Shown here: positions 1 to 7,342 of the stretch, piece by piece
How the letters are laid out: the number at the start of each line of letters is the position of its first letter
How positions within the stretch are numbered: position 1 is the stretch's first letter
Source: an uncultured Saprospiraceae bacterium
GTDB lineage: Bacteria; Bacteroidota; Bacteroidia; Chitinophagales; Saprospiraceae
DNA length: 12,033 nt
Assembly: GCA_937930625.1 (NCBI GenBank)
Contig: CALHBW010000522.1
Location: forward strand, 1 to 12,033
Reading direction: 5' to 3'
Made by a program: the position numbers and the translations under genes
Notes under the pieces: model-generated
What the model saw: the letters and a program-made list of their open reading frames with translations, nothing else
Databases searched by the model: none
Told to the model about the DNA's origin: nothing

Positions 1-2
1 AA

Positions 3-521
3 TCACTGAATTAAAAATGTGGGATCGGCGGTGTACCATTGAGCGCGTTCTAGGGTATAGCCAAAGGTGGCGTGAGGTAAGACGGGATTGAGCGATTCAG
101 AAAGGGCATGAGCTTGTTTACGCGGTACGCTGATGCTTAACTCACTCTTATTCACTAATTTGAAAAACATAACAGCGTGCCCTGAAACTTCCAGTCCATA
201 AGGCGAGGTTTGCACGTCTTTGGAATATACCCAGACAATTTGTTCGGGATTTTTAGTGATTTGCAGCCAGACAGGATGGCGGTGAGGTTGCCACACAGTA
301 AGCGTTTCATACAGAAATTTAACCCCCAAAATCAGTAAAGTCAAGCCCGCCAATGCACACACCAAAGATAATTTTACTGTATTGGAAAAACACATCAATA
401 CCAAAAACACCAATCCACCCGCCAGCAAAATCATTGCCGCCAAGAGTTTCAAATTACGTTCCCGAGTAAGGACGCGTTCTAATAGGTGCAGATTATGCAT
501 GTTTTGTAAATATTCACTCAT
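3..521 (-). CDS. Small two-pass membrane protein of unknown function
   Basis: A complete 172-aa reading frame (ATG at 521, TGA at 3-5). I do not recognise a named family. Residues 1-24 are polar and charged. Two hydrophobic segments follow at about 25-45 and 50-70, joined by a very short polar turn, then a soluble domain of about 100 residues with no catalytic motif that I can identify. The order (short charged N-terminus, membrane hairpin, soluble C-terminal domain) is the same as in the DUF3137-like gene immediately upstream on the same strand, 54 bp away, so the two probably form one transcription unit and may be distant relatives (inference). The ATG at 521 sits inside a run of ATGAGTGA-like octamers, so upstream copies also offer in-array ATG codons. 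An internal ATG at codon 8 is a less likely start because residues 1-7 fit the usual polar N-terminus. Confidence 0.75.
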   Translation of the reverse strand: MSEYLQNMHNLHLLERVLTRERNLKLLAAMILLAGGLVFLVLMCFSNTVKLSLVCALAGLTLLILGVKFLYETLTVWQPHRHPVWLQITKNPEQIVWVYSKDVQTSPYGLEVSGHAVMFFKLVNKSELSISVPRKQAHALSESLNPVLPHATFGYTLERAQWYTADPTFLIQ

Positions 522-578
522 TCAAAATTCACTCATTCACTCATTCCATTGTAGCATTTCATCATTTAAGCATTGTCA
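513..578. repeat. Octamer tandem array filling the gap between two membrane-protein genes
   Basis: Period-8 units run across the whole gap. On the plus strand TTCACTCA occurs at 513-520, 528-535 and 536-543, with a 7-base TTCAAAA between the first two. Then come CATTGTAG (547-554), CATTTCAT (555-562), CATTTAAG (563-570) and CATTGTCA (571-578). The TGA stop of the upstream DUF3137-like gene is the last three bases of the array (576-578 complement). The ATG of the downstream gene lies within the TTCACTCA part. The CATTGTAG units match those at 1753-1784 and 10256-10287. Confidence 0.8.
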
Positions 579-1481
579 GTGCAATCGGTCAAACTCCTCT
601 ATCACACTCACGATATTATACAAATCTTCGTAAAATTCGTTCACCAATTTAAAACTAACATTAGAACGGAAGATATGGGGTTCGAGAATATCTTTGGGTT
701 CCCACACTGCAATATAGATGTGTCCATCTGCGAATGACATATATACTTTCTTGTTTATTTTTTCGGCAAATTCATATAATACACCAAAAAATGATTTATG
801 AATGATGTATTCCGTATTCGCTTCCGGGCTGACGTAGGTGATAAATTTGTCGTTGAAACCGGGATATTTGACATTTAATTGCCAATCGCCGCGTCGAATG
901 AGGTCTTTGATGGTGCGCGTGAGGTAGGGGCGTTCGGCTTTGGGGATGATGACGATTTCTCCGTTAAATTCGTTAGCAGTTTTTGCTCTAAAAAAAATAC
1001 CACGAAACATAGGAATCATCGACCCGACCACCTTTGAATTTGTGCGTACATCCAATTCGCACAACTCAAATTGCTGCCTTCCAATCTTTCCTGTGATGTA
1101 GTCTTCACCTTTATAGTACGGTGCTTTGGAGGAGAAAAAACGACTTTGTAGAAATTTTTCCTGTGGGATAAATGCCTTGTGGCTATAGGTCATCTCGTGT
1201 TTATTGAAGTCCAAAATCATCTGAATGATTTTAGGCTTGAATCCGGCAATAAACTTCCTGATTCGCCAACCTAAAAACGAACTCCAAGCTGCTATCGGTA
1301 TCCAACTCAATAGCGCAATTGATGGTATATTCAGGTGATATATCACAAAACCAATCAATGCAAATACCAAAACAGAGGTGGCAAAAAGCACCAACAAACG
1401 ACGACGAGTTCGCTCTTGCCGCAGCAATTCCGCATGTAATGTTCGGTTGTAAAATAGCCGAAAATCGTGGATGTCTTGCAT
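576..1481 (-). CDS. DUF3137-like membrane protein
   Basis: A 301-aa protein that I match by overall pattern to the DUF3137 family (function unknown). The N-terminal 28 residues are rich in Arg and His. Two transmembrane segments lie at about 29-49 and 53-73. A cytosolic or periplasmic domain of about 225 residues follows, containing the stretch GEDYITGKIG (125-134), a β-rich core, and a C-terminal FYEDLYNIVSVIEEF helix typical of this family. No enzymatic residues are evident. It precedes the smaller two-pass protein on the same strand, with a 54-bp gap made of octamer repeats. The ATG at 1479-1481 is embedded in the last unit (ACAATGCA on the coding strand) of a second octamer array that forms the leader. 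No TAnnTTTG promoter was found upstream on this strand. The family assignment is from recognition of sequence pattern only. Confidence 0.8.
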   Translation of the reverse strand: MQDIHDFRLFYNRTLHAELLRQERTRRRLLVLFATSVLVFALIGFVIYHLNIPSIALLSWIPIAAWSSFLGWRIRKFIAGFKPKIIQMILDFNKHEMTYSHKAFIPQEKFLQSRFFSSKAPYYKGEDYITGKIGRQQFELCELDVRTNSKVVGSMIPMFRGIFFRAKTANEFNGEIVIIPKAERPYLTRTIKDLIRRGDWQLNVKYPGFNDKFITYVSPEANTEYIIHKSFFGVLYEFAEKINKKVYMSFADGHIYIAVWEPKDILEPHIFRSNVSFKLVNEFYEDLYNIVSVIEEFDRLH

Positions 1482-1585
1482 TGTTTTATTGCTTCATTGT
1501 TTCATGGTTCTATTGTTTTATTGTGTTGTCGTATTTTTTGTTTTTTGAAAAATCAATTAAACAATAAAACAATATAGCAAGATAG
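1479..1585. repeat. Octamer array with inverted second half, leader of the DUF3137-like gene
   Basis: Plus-strand units TTGTTTTA (1481-1488), TTGCTTCA (1489-1496), TTGTTTCA (1497-1504), TGGTTCTA (1505-1512), TTGTTTTA (1513-1520) and TTGTGTTG (1521-1528) are in strict 8-bp phase and begin on the start codon of the minus-strand gene. After about 25 bp the complementary word appears in phase: CAATTAAA (1554-1561), CAATAAAA (1562-1569), CAATATAG (1570-1577), CAAGATAG (1578-1585). The halves give a perfect 14-bp inverted repeat, TATTGTTTTATTGT at 1511-1524 against 1561-1574. Confidence 0.8.
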
Positions 1586-1644
1586 GCACGAAACAACAAC
1601 CCTTTACTCCAAAATTTGTTGAAAATATTGTACATTCAAATTTA

Positions 1645-1678
1645 ATTGAATCTTCATCATTACTTTTATGTACTTTTG
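1645..1678 (+). promoter_or_regulatory. Probable Bacteroidota-type promoter for the polyprenyl synthase gene
   Basis: TACTTTTG at 1671-1678 is an exact match to the Bacteroidota -7 element TAnnTTTG. ATTG at 1645-1648 can serve as the -33 element (consensus TTTG), 26 bp start-to-start. If it is used, the transcript carries a leader of about 140 nt that contains the whole inverted octamer array. The match is by motif alone. Confidence 0.5.
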
Positions 1679-1690
1679 TGTTGTCAAAAT

Positions 1691-1825
1691 GAGTAAATGT
1701 TTTTAATGCGTCAATGCGATAATGCTACAATGCGATAATGATAAACATTATCGCATTGACGCATTGTAGCATTATTGCATTGATATTTACTCATTTATTC
1801 ATATTCTCATTTACTCATTAATTAT
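1691..1825. repeat. Long inverted octamer array ending on the polyprenyl synthase start codon
   Basis: Ten consecutive 8-bp units run without phase slip from 1705 to 1784. The first are of AATGCGAT type (1705-1744). The complementary GCATTGAC/GCATTGTA type follows (1745-1784). One extra base comes next, then a second set of TTTACTCA-type octamers at 1786-1825 (TTTACTCA, TTTATTCA, TATTCTCA, TTTACTCA, TTAATTAT), whose last two bases are the A and T of the ATG. The strand switch at the centre gives a perfect 13-bp stem, CAATGCGATAATG (1728-1740) against 1746-1758, with a 5-nt loop. The pairing continues imperfectly out to GAGTAAAT (1691-1698) against ATTTACTC (1785-1792). Confidence 0.85.
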
Positions 1826-2798
1826 GGTTCTTTCCCTGAACTCAATCAAAGCCCCCATCGAAATCGAGTTGAAAATTTTTCAATCACGGTTCAGGGAGGT
1901 GATGCAAAGCCACGTTCCGTTGATGGATAAGGTGATGCAATACGTCGTGCGACGCAAAGGTAAGCAAGTGCGTCCGATGTTCGTGTTTTTGAGTGCGAAA
2001 TTGTGCGATGATACGAATGATTCGACTTATCACGCTGCTTCACTCGTCGAACTACTTCACACCGCCACGCTTGTGCACGATGATGTAGTGGACGATTCGC
2101 TCGAAAGACGCGGTTTTTTCTCTATCAATGCTTTGTGGAAAAATAAAATCGCTGTTTTGGTTGGCGATTATCTCTTGTCGCAGGGACTTTTATTGGCATT
2201 GGATAATGATGAATTTCAGCTTCTAAAAATCGTATCGCGTGCCGTCAAAGCCATGAGCGAAGGCGAATTATTGCAAATCGAAAAGGCGCGTCGATTGGAT
2301 ATTAAAGAAGATATTTATTATGATATAATTCGCAAAAAAACAGCTTCTCTCATTGCGGCTGCTTGTGCTGCGGGTGCAGCTTCAGCTACAAAAGACCCGC
2401 ATAAGATTGATGGCATGCGCGAGTTTGGCGAAAAAATCGGTATCGCTTTCCAGATTCGCGATGATTTATTGGATTTTAGCGAAGAAGAAATCGGCAAACC
2501 AAAGGGCATTGATGTGAAAGAAAAAAAGATGACCCTCCCCCTCATCTATGCCCTCAACCACACCGACCGTAAACAACGTAATCACATTATCAATATCATC
2601 AAAAACAAAAGCACTGAGCCGGACAAGGTCGTCGAAGTGCTCAATTTTGTACGTAATAGCGGTGGCATTCCTTATGCACAAGAGGCAATGTATCGCTATC
2701 GGGCGGAGGCTTTTGAGATATTGCATAGCTTTCCGGATTGTCCGGCGCGAGATTCATTAGAGCAGTTGGTGACATTTGTGACGGAGCGTAGGAAGTAA
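1824..2798 (+). CDS. ispB: All-trans polyprenyl diphosphate synthase (long chain)
   Basis: A 324-aa class-I prenyltransferase. It extends an allylic diphosphate with isopentenyl diphosphate to make the side chain of menaquinone or a related quinone, in the cytosol. Landmarks in order: KGKQVRPMFVFLSAKL (substrate-binding Lys/Arg), the first Asp-rich motif LVHDDVVDDS, GDYLLSQG, the conserved KTASLIAAAC helix, and the second Asp-rich motif FQIRDDLLDF followed by GKPKGIDVKEKKMTLPLI. The residue five positions before the first Asp motif is Ala (HTATLVHDD). In this family a small residue there permits long products, whereas a bulky aromatic one stops at C15-C20, so an octaprenyl-class product is inferred. 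Length is normal. The ATG at 1824 is the first in frame and lies at the edge of the octamer array. No Shine-Dalgarno is visible, as is usual in this phylum. Confidence 0.92.
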   Translation: MVLSLNSIKAPIEIELKIFQSRFREVMQSHVPLMDKVMQYVVRRKGKQVRPMFVFLSAKLCDDTNDSTYHAASLVELLHTATLVHDDVVDDSLERRGFFSINALWKNKIAVLVGDYLLSQGLLLALDNDEFQLLKIVSRAVKAMSEGELLQIEKARRLDIKEDIYYDIIRKKTASLIAAACAAGAASATKDPHKIDGMREFGEKIGIAFQIRDDLLDFSEEEIGKPKGIDVKEKKMTLPLIYALNHTDRKQRNHIINIIKNKSTEPDKVVEVLNFVRNSGGIPYAQEAMYRYRAEAFEILHSFPDCPARDSLEQLVTFVTERRK

Positions 2799-2832
2799 AT
2801 TGATAATAAATAATGCAGAAATAGTGCTACTT

Positions 2833-2983
2833 GACATTTTAAAATGTCTGCCGACTCGCCTTTTTTTGTAACCAAAAACTGCACATCTTTAATTAAGACA
2901 AGCAAACTTCTAATCAAGCGTCATTCACGCAAGAAGATGTGAAAACGACTTGTCAATCGACATTTCAAGTCAAGCAAAAGGCG
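2833..2983. repeat. Nested palindromes in the 371-bp gap after the polyprenyl synthase gene
   Basis: The gap 2799-3169 holds no credible gene. It contains a perfect 16-bp palindrome GACATTTTAAAATGTC (2833-2848) and a T-tract at about 2861-2867. CGCCTTTT (2857-2864) is complementary to AAAAGGCG (2976-2983). A small hairpin has arms GACTTG (2947-2952) and CAAGTC (2966-2971). The elements could be a terminator for the upstream gene or a degenerate REP-like repeat; the sequence does not decide. The rest (2984-3090) is A/T-rich, with the 11-mer TTTCAATAAAT duplicated at 2993-3003 and 3017-3027. Confidence 0.5.
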
Positions 2984-3091
2984 TTTATTTTATTTCAATA
3001 AATTCAAATAATAACGTTTCAATAAATAAAATTATAAAACATAAGTAAAAATAATAAATTAAAGGTATTTTTAATTTGAGTATTTGAATTT

Positions 3092-3127
3092 TTTGTTATA
3101 AATTGCGGAAATAAACCCGTACCTTTG
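3092..3127 (+). promoter_or_regulatory. Probable Bacteroidota-type promoter for the aldehyde dehydrogenase gene
   Basis: TACCTTTG at 3120-3127 fits TAnnTTTG. TTTG at 3092-3095 could be the -33 element, though 28 bp start-to-start is slightly long. The ATG lies 42 bp after the -7 element, giving a short leader, unlike the repeat-filled leader of the gene upstream. Confidence 0.5.
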
Positions 3128-3169
3128 CGCCGCAAAATACCGCCCCTACGCGATTCTAAACAGAAATAA

Positions 3170-4696
3170 ATGGAAAAAATACTCAAAGAACTTGGCTTGG
3201 CGACAGTCAATTCAGGTTCAAGTACAGGTGGACGTTGGTTCAATGTAAATGATAACCTCATAGAATCTTATTCACCCGTGGATGGCAAACTTATTGGTAA
3301 AGTAAGTGCTACTACCAAAGAAGAATACGAAACAATCATAGCTACAGCAGAGACTGCTTACAAAGAATGGCGAATGACGCCCGGTCCGCTACGCGGAGAA
3401 ATCGTCCGCCAATATGGTAATGCACTACGCGAACACAAGGAAGCACTAGGCAAACTGGTCAGCTATGAAATGGGTAAAAGCTACCAGGAAGGCTTGGGCG
3501 AAGTGCAGGAAATGATTGATATATGCGACTTTGCAGTAGGCTTATCACGCCAACTTTATGGACTCACGATGCAGTCGGAACGTCCATTACACCGTATGTA
3601 TGAGCAGTGGCATCCGCTTGGAATTGTAGGAATTATTTCTGCATTCAATTTCCCGGTCGCAGTATGGGCATGGAATTCAATGATTGCATTGGTGTGTGGA
3701 GATGTTTGTGTATGGAAAGGTTCTGAGAAAACACCTTTGTGTTCGGTGGCTTGTCAGAACATTTTAGCAAAAGTTTTTGAAGCAAATAGTGTCCCGGAGG
3801 GGGTATCTTGCGTCATAACTGGCGATTATAAAGTCGGTGAATGGCTGACTAACGATACACGGGTGCCTTTGATTTCTGCCACAGGCAGTACCCGAATGGG
3901 TAAAATCGTAGGCGCAGCAGTGGCTTCAAGAATGGGCAAAACTCTCCTCGAATTGGGTGGCAATAATGCGATTATTGTTACGCCACATGCCGATTTGGAA
4001 GTTACTACAGTTGGTGCGGTGTTTGGCGCGGTAGGTACTGCCGGACAACGCTGTACTTCTACCCGTCGTTTGATTATTCACGAAAGTGTTTACAACAAAG
4101 TAAAAGACAATATCGTGAGTGCCTACAAGCAGCTAAGAATCGGCGACCCTCTGGATGAAAACAACCATGTGGGACCTCTTATCGACAAAGATGCAGTAAA
4201 AAATTACCTCAATTCCATCGAAAAAATCAAAGAACAAGGCGGTACGATGCTCGTTGAAGGCGGTGTATTAGAAGGCTCAGGCTATGATAGCGGTTGTTAT
4301 GTACGTCCGTGCATAGCAGAAGTGCGTAATGATATGGCTATCGTTCAGCATGAGACGTTTGCACCTATCCTTTATCTGATGCGCTACAACGAACTTGAAG
4401 ATGCGGTAGCCATGCAGAATGATGTACCACAGGGACTTTCGTCTGCAATTATGACCACTAATTTGAGAGAGGCAGAATTATTCCTCTCTTGTGCCGGATC
4501 GGATTGTGGGATTGCCAATGTCAATATCGGAACGAGTGGTGCAGAAATTGGTGGAGCATTCGGTGGTGAAAAGGAAACCGGCGGTGGGCGCGAAAGCGGC
4601 TCTGATGCTTGGAAAGCCTACATGCGTCGCCAGACCAATACTATTAATTATAGTAAAGAACTTCCACTGGCACAAGGTATCAAATTTGATTTTTAG
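3170..4696 (+). CDS. amaB: ALDH7-family (antiquitin-like) aldehyde dehydrogenase, probable α-aminoadipate semialdehyde dehydrogenase
   Basis: A 508-aa NAD-dependent aldehyde dehydrogenase of full family length. Visible motifs are the oxyanion-hole Asn in ISAFNFPV (N160), the cofactor-binding ATGSTRMGK (237-245), the general base Glu in LLELGG (E261), and the catalytic Cys in GTAGQRCTST (C295). The C-terminal part is characteristic of ALDH7: GSDCGIANVNIGTSGAEIGG, then GGEKETGGGRESGSDAWK and TNTINYSKELPLAQGIKF. In bacteria and animals ALDH7 enzymes oxidise α-aminoadipate semialdehyde (in equilibrium with piperideine-6-carboxylate) in lysine catabolism; that substrate is inferred from family. 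No lysine-pathway partner is visible in the window, so a broader aldehyde-detoxifying role remains possible. The start at 3170 places the ATG just after a good promoter match. The gene stands alone, with large gaps on both sides. Confidence 0.9.
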   Translation: MEKILKELGLATVNSGSSTGGRWFNVNDNLIESYSPVDGKLIGKVSATTKEEYETIIATAETAYKEWRMTPGPLRGEIVRQYGNALREHKEALGKLVSYEMGKSYQEGLGEVQEMIDICDFAVGLSRQLYGLTMQSERPLHRMYEQWHPLGIVGIISAFNFPVAVWAWNSMIALVCGDVCVWKGSEKTPLCSVACQNILAKVFEANSVPEGVSCVITGDYKVGEWLTNDTRVPLISATGSTRMGKIVGAAVASRMGKTLLELGGNNAIIVTPHADLEVTTVGAVFGAVGTAGQRCTSTRRLIIHESVYNKVKDNIVSAYKQLRIGDPLDENNHVGPLIDKDAVKNYLNSIEKIKEQGGTMLVEGGVLEGSGYDSGCYVRPCIAEVRNDMAIVQHETFAPILYLMRYNELEDAVAMQNDVPQGLSSAIMTTNLREAELFLSCAGSDCGIANVNIGTSGAEIGGAFGGEKETGGGRESGSDAWKAYMRRQTNTINYSKELPLAQGIKFDF

Positions 4697-4729
4697 TGAA
4701 ACGAGAATTATAATCACATCCGCTTATTA

Positions 4730-4805
4730 GAACATATTTAAAACTTATACGGACTGAAATTTACAATATATTGGGTTTTAGAAAGTTTATATTTTAAATA
4801 TGTTC
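4730..4805. repeat. 14-bp perfect inverted repeat downstream of the aldehyde dehydrogenase gene
   Basis: GAACATATTTAAAA (4730-4743) is complementary to TTTTAAATATGTTC (4792-4805), with 48 bp between the arms, starting 34 bp after the stop codon. The arms are A/T-rich and no T-tract follows, so this is not a classical intrinsic terminator. A weak terminator, a protein-binding site or an element relic are all possible. The remaining bases to 4982 show nothing else that I can support. Confidence 0.5.
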
Positions 4806-4982
4806 TTAAAGAATACTAAAAAAATATATTCAAATAGCTCATCTATTTTGCTGTTTGGGTGTTTTACACTGTCACTATCCTTATGATACTATCTTTATAG
4901 TCTCGCCGCGTTTTGACAAATAGGATGCGAATTGACAGTGGCGTCATTTACCCGATTTATTATACTACGTAAAATACAACCT

Positions 4983-5429
4983 ATGAAGAAAGTGGCCAGA
5001 TATTATGATATACTTATCATGGAAGATAGGCCTGCTGATATTAGATTAATACAAGAAGCACTTGGAGAAGTAGATGAAAAAATCAATATTTCAGTAGCTA
5101 TGGACGGAGAAGAGGGGATAGATTTTTTGTACAAGAAAGATAAGTACCATAATGCCCCAACGCCTGACCTCATTTTTTTGGACTTAAATATGCCCAAAAA
5201 AGAAGGTAAAGAGGTGTTGAGAATAGTTAAAAATGATGATAATTTGAAGGCAATACCTGTAATTGTATTGACCAACTCTTACCATCCCAATGAGATTATG
5301 GAAGTGTATAAACTACATGCTAACGCATATGTACACAAGCCTTTAGATTTTGATGATTTTCGTAAAGCGATATCTACTATTGTTAGCTTTTGGCTATCAA
5401 CAGCAGAAATACCCCCAAAAACAGACTAA
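4983..5429 (+). CDS. Single-domain response regulator (CheY/Rcp1-like receiver)
   Basis: A stand-alone 148-aa receiver domain with no output domain. With the start at 4983, the acidic pair is E14-D15 (LIMEDRPAD), the phosphoacceptor is D67 (IFLDLNMPKKEG), the switch Thr is T97 (IVLTNS) and the conserved Lys is K119 (VHKPLD). All the residues needed for phosphotransfer are present. The NDDNLKAIPVIVLTNS and NAYVHKPLDFDDF segments resemble the Rcp1-type receivers that work with phytochrome-like or hybrid histidine kinases. The frame stays open back to an ATG at 4932, but the added 17 residues are not receiver-like and precede the start of the fold, so 4983 is preferred. There is no histidine kinase next to it. 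Long gaps lie on both sides, and by eye the gene is more A/T-rich than its neighbours, so it may be a late insertion (inference). Confidence 0.88.
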   Translation: MKKVARYYDILIMEDRPADIRLIQEALGEVDEKINISVAMDGEEGIDFLYKKDKYHNAPTPDLIFLDLNMPKKEGKEVLRIVKNDDNLKAIPVIVLTNSYHPNEIMEVYKLHANAYVHKPLDFDDFRKAISTIVSFWLSTAEIPPKTD

Positions 5430-5634
5430 TTATAAGGATAATTGCGCCGTATCGTAAAGAATCCAATTACACCCGCCACTTTTAAAGCCGATGATACCCA
5501 ATTGTGACATCTCTTTCCCTGTATTTTGAATAACTAAATTACGAAAGTAATCCCTAACCCATAGTTATAATCTAAAACAAGGCGATAGACCGCCGATTAA
5601 TAAAGAATTTATAACTTTTATGCTTGACAGCTTT

Positions 5635-5817
5635 CCTTAGTGAACGCGACATAAATAAGTTTACCATCTTGGTTAGATTATTTTGTGCTTCCCCGATAAC
5701 TATCGGGGTCGTCTTGAAAGAAGGCGTTTATCGGGATAAATAACTGATTTCAAGGCGGAAAATAAGCGCAAAAGAAGCAGCCAAGATGGTAAAGTTATTT
5801 TTGCCGCGTTCCTAAGG
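5635..5817. repeat. 183-bp imperfect inverted-repeat element with internal hairpins (MITE or REP-like)
   Basis: It lies in the 623-bp gene-free gap 5430-6052. The termini are CCTTAGTGAACGCG (5635-5648) and, inverted, CGCGTTCCTAAGG (5805-5817). The arms continue inwards as TTTACCATCTTGG (5660-5672) against a perfect complement at 5781-5793, and TTTTGTGCTT (5681-5690) against AAGCGCAAAA (5764-5773) with one G·T pair. Inside are a strong hairpin CCCCGATAACTATCGGGG (5691-5708) and a second one, CTTGAAA (5713-5719) with TTTCAAG (5748-5754), capped by TTTATC/GATAAA (5727-5732/5735-5740). No open frame and no clear target-site duplication was found. The flanks 5430-5634 and 5818-5987 contain only minor palindromes, such as TTTCGCGAAA at 5905-5914. 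Confidence 0.75.
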
Positions 5818-5987
5818 GTATTTTCTGCATATTAAATTTGTCACATTTCGTGAGTTTTCTTCACATAAATAATGCTAACTAATTTTCGGTGCTTAATGAT
5901 TATCTTTCGCGAAATACTTATTTCGTACACGTCCTAACTATTGGTTTGCGCCCGAAATAACGGACAGTTATTATTGACGATAAATTA

Positions 5988-6052
5988 CTCGTTATCAAAA
6001 AAATGCAAAACGAATAACGAGCGCACGAATAACGACTAACGGCACTATAATA
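5988..6052. repeat. Heptamer array ending exactly at the glycosyltransferase start codon
   Basis: Units ACGAATA (6010-6016), ACGAGCGC (6017-6024, 8 bp), ACGAATA (6025-6031), ACGACTA (6032-6038), ACGGCAC (6039-6045) and TATAATA (6046-6052) run in phase, and the next base is the A of the ATG. An inverted copy of the word, CTCGTTAT (5988-5995), faces ATAACGAG (6014-6021). The same ACGAATA word forms the array at 9465-9516. Confidence 0.75.
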
Positions 6053-7327
6053 ATGGATTATTTGAAAAAACATGCACTCTACCCACCTCAAATCCAAGAA
6101 TCGCCGCATGTAGATTTGGGAATTATTGTAGTCATCCCTTGCCATGATGAACCGGATGTAGTGGCGAGTGTACAAGCATTGCGTGATTGTAAACCACCGG
6201 AATGTGCCGTCGAAGTCATCGTAGTGGTGAATGATTCGGAAATTAGTCCATTTGAAATTAAGCAACAAAATCAACTGACTATCAATCAATTAAATAAATG
6301 GACACTCCTGAATTCGGATGATAAATTCCGATGCTTTGTACTGCATCACCCTGATATGCCAAAGAAACACGCGGGAGTAGGCTTGGCACGAAAAATCGGT
6401 ATGGATGAAGCAGTACGACGATTGGAACAAGCCGAAAATCCGCAAGGCGTGATTGTCTGTTTCGATGCAGATTCGGGCTGTGATACGAATTATTTGCAGG
6501 AAATTGAACAACATTTTCAGATAAATCCCGATACAGAGGCGTGTAGTATTTACTTTGAACATCCCACGAATGGCACGGCGTATCCATCCGAAGTCTATGA
6601 AGCAATTATAGATTACGAATTATACCTGCGATATTATGTACATGCTTTGCGTTGGACAGGCTTTCCACATGCTTATCAGACGATTGGCTCGAGTATGGCG
6701 GTACGTACCAATGCGTACCAAAAACAAGGCGGTATGAACCGCCGAAAAGCAGGGGAGGATTTTTATTTTTTACACAAATTTATCCCACACGGACACTTTT
6801 CCGAATTGACCACAACGCGCGTCATTCCTTCACCGCGACCATCGCATCGTGTACCGTTTGGAACGGGAAAAGCAGTTGGCGATTTAATTGAAAGTGAGGG
6901 CAGATACCTTGCTTATCATCCGAATGTATTTATTGATTTACAATTTTTTATAAAAAAAATAAATGCATTATACGAAGTAAAAGATGAGTCGCAAATAAAT
7001 CGTTTTACAGACGATTTACCTGATAGTATTCGTACATTTTTATTGCAAAATAATTTTCCTAAAAAAATAAAAGAAATACAAGCACACACCGCCAATCCCA
7101 AGACTTTCCGCCAGCGTTTTTACCAATGGTTCAATGCTTTTTTAGTACTCAAATACGTGCATCATGCGCGCGACGCACATTACGCAAGCATACCTGTGTG
7201 TGAGGCAGCAGAATGGTTGTTGAATGAACAGAATATAGAAATTAAAGAGTGTGCAGAGGCGAGAGATTTATTAGATATTTTTCGGAGAATGGATGCTAAA
7301 AAATCACAAAAAGGCAGAGTTTATTGA
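6053..7327 (+). CDS. Family-2-like glycosyltransferase (GT-A fold)
   Basis: A 424-aa soluble protein with the order expected of a GT-A nucleotide-sugar transferase. The β1 strand and sugar-nucleotide loop are IIVVIPCHDEPD (24-35), followed by the second strand VEVIVVVNDSE (53-63), the metal-binding DxD in VCFDADSGCD (D138-A-D140), and the acceptor-side general-base region RRKAGEDFYFL (E235-D236). SSMAVR (213-218) is the usual strand before that acidic motif. No membrane segments or signal peptide are visible, so it is probably cytosolic. The C-terminal 150 residues are helical and charged, and I do not recognise them. Donor and acceptor cannot be read from the sequence. There are no neighbouring polysaccharide genes, so its pathway is open. 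The ATG at 6053 follows directly on a heptamer array. Confidence 0.82.
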   Translation: MDYLKKHALYPPQIQESPHVDLGIIVVIPCHDEPDVVASVQALRDCKPPECAVEVIVVVNDSEISPFEIKQQNQLTINQLNKWTLLNSDDKFRCFVLHHPDMPKKHAGVGLARKIGMDEAVRRLEQAENPQGVIVCFDADSGCDTNYLQEIEQHFQINPDTEACSIYFEHPTNGTAYPSEVYEAIIDYELYLRYYVHALRWTGFPHAYQTIGSSMAVRTNAYQKQGGMNRRKAGEDFYFLHKFIPHGHFSELTTTRVIPSPRPSHRVPFGTGKAVGDLIESEGRYLAYHPNVFIDLQFFIKKINALYEVKDESQINRFTDDLPDSIRTFLLQNNFPKKIKEIQAHTANPKTFRQRFYQWFNAFLVLKYVHHARDAHYASIPVCEAAEWLLNEQNIEIKECAEARDLLDIFRRMDAKKSQKGRVY

Positions 7328-7342
7328 ATTTGAGAAATAAAA

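Noticed and set aside
4890..4897. TATCTTTA as a promoter for the response regulator
   Set aside because: The final G of TAnnTTTG is missing, and no TTTG lies at the right distance upstream.
4932..4982. Upstream ATG extending the response regulator by 17 residues
   Set aside because: The extra residues are not receiver-like, and the internal ATG at 4983 begins just before the first β-strand.
5796..5803. TATTTTTG as a -7 promoter element for the glycosyltransferase
   Set aside because: It lies inside an arm of the inverted-repeat element, 250 bp from the gene, with no -33 partner.
5918..6289. A 123-aa minus-strand open frame overlapping the glycosyltransferase start
   Set aside because: It is antisense to the well-supported glycosyltransferase N-terminus and to the heptamer array. 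Its composition is rich in Tyr, Arg and Ile with no domain pattern.
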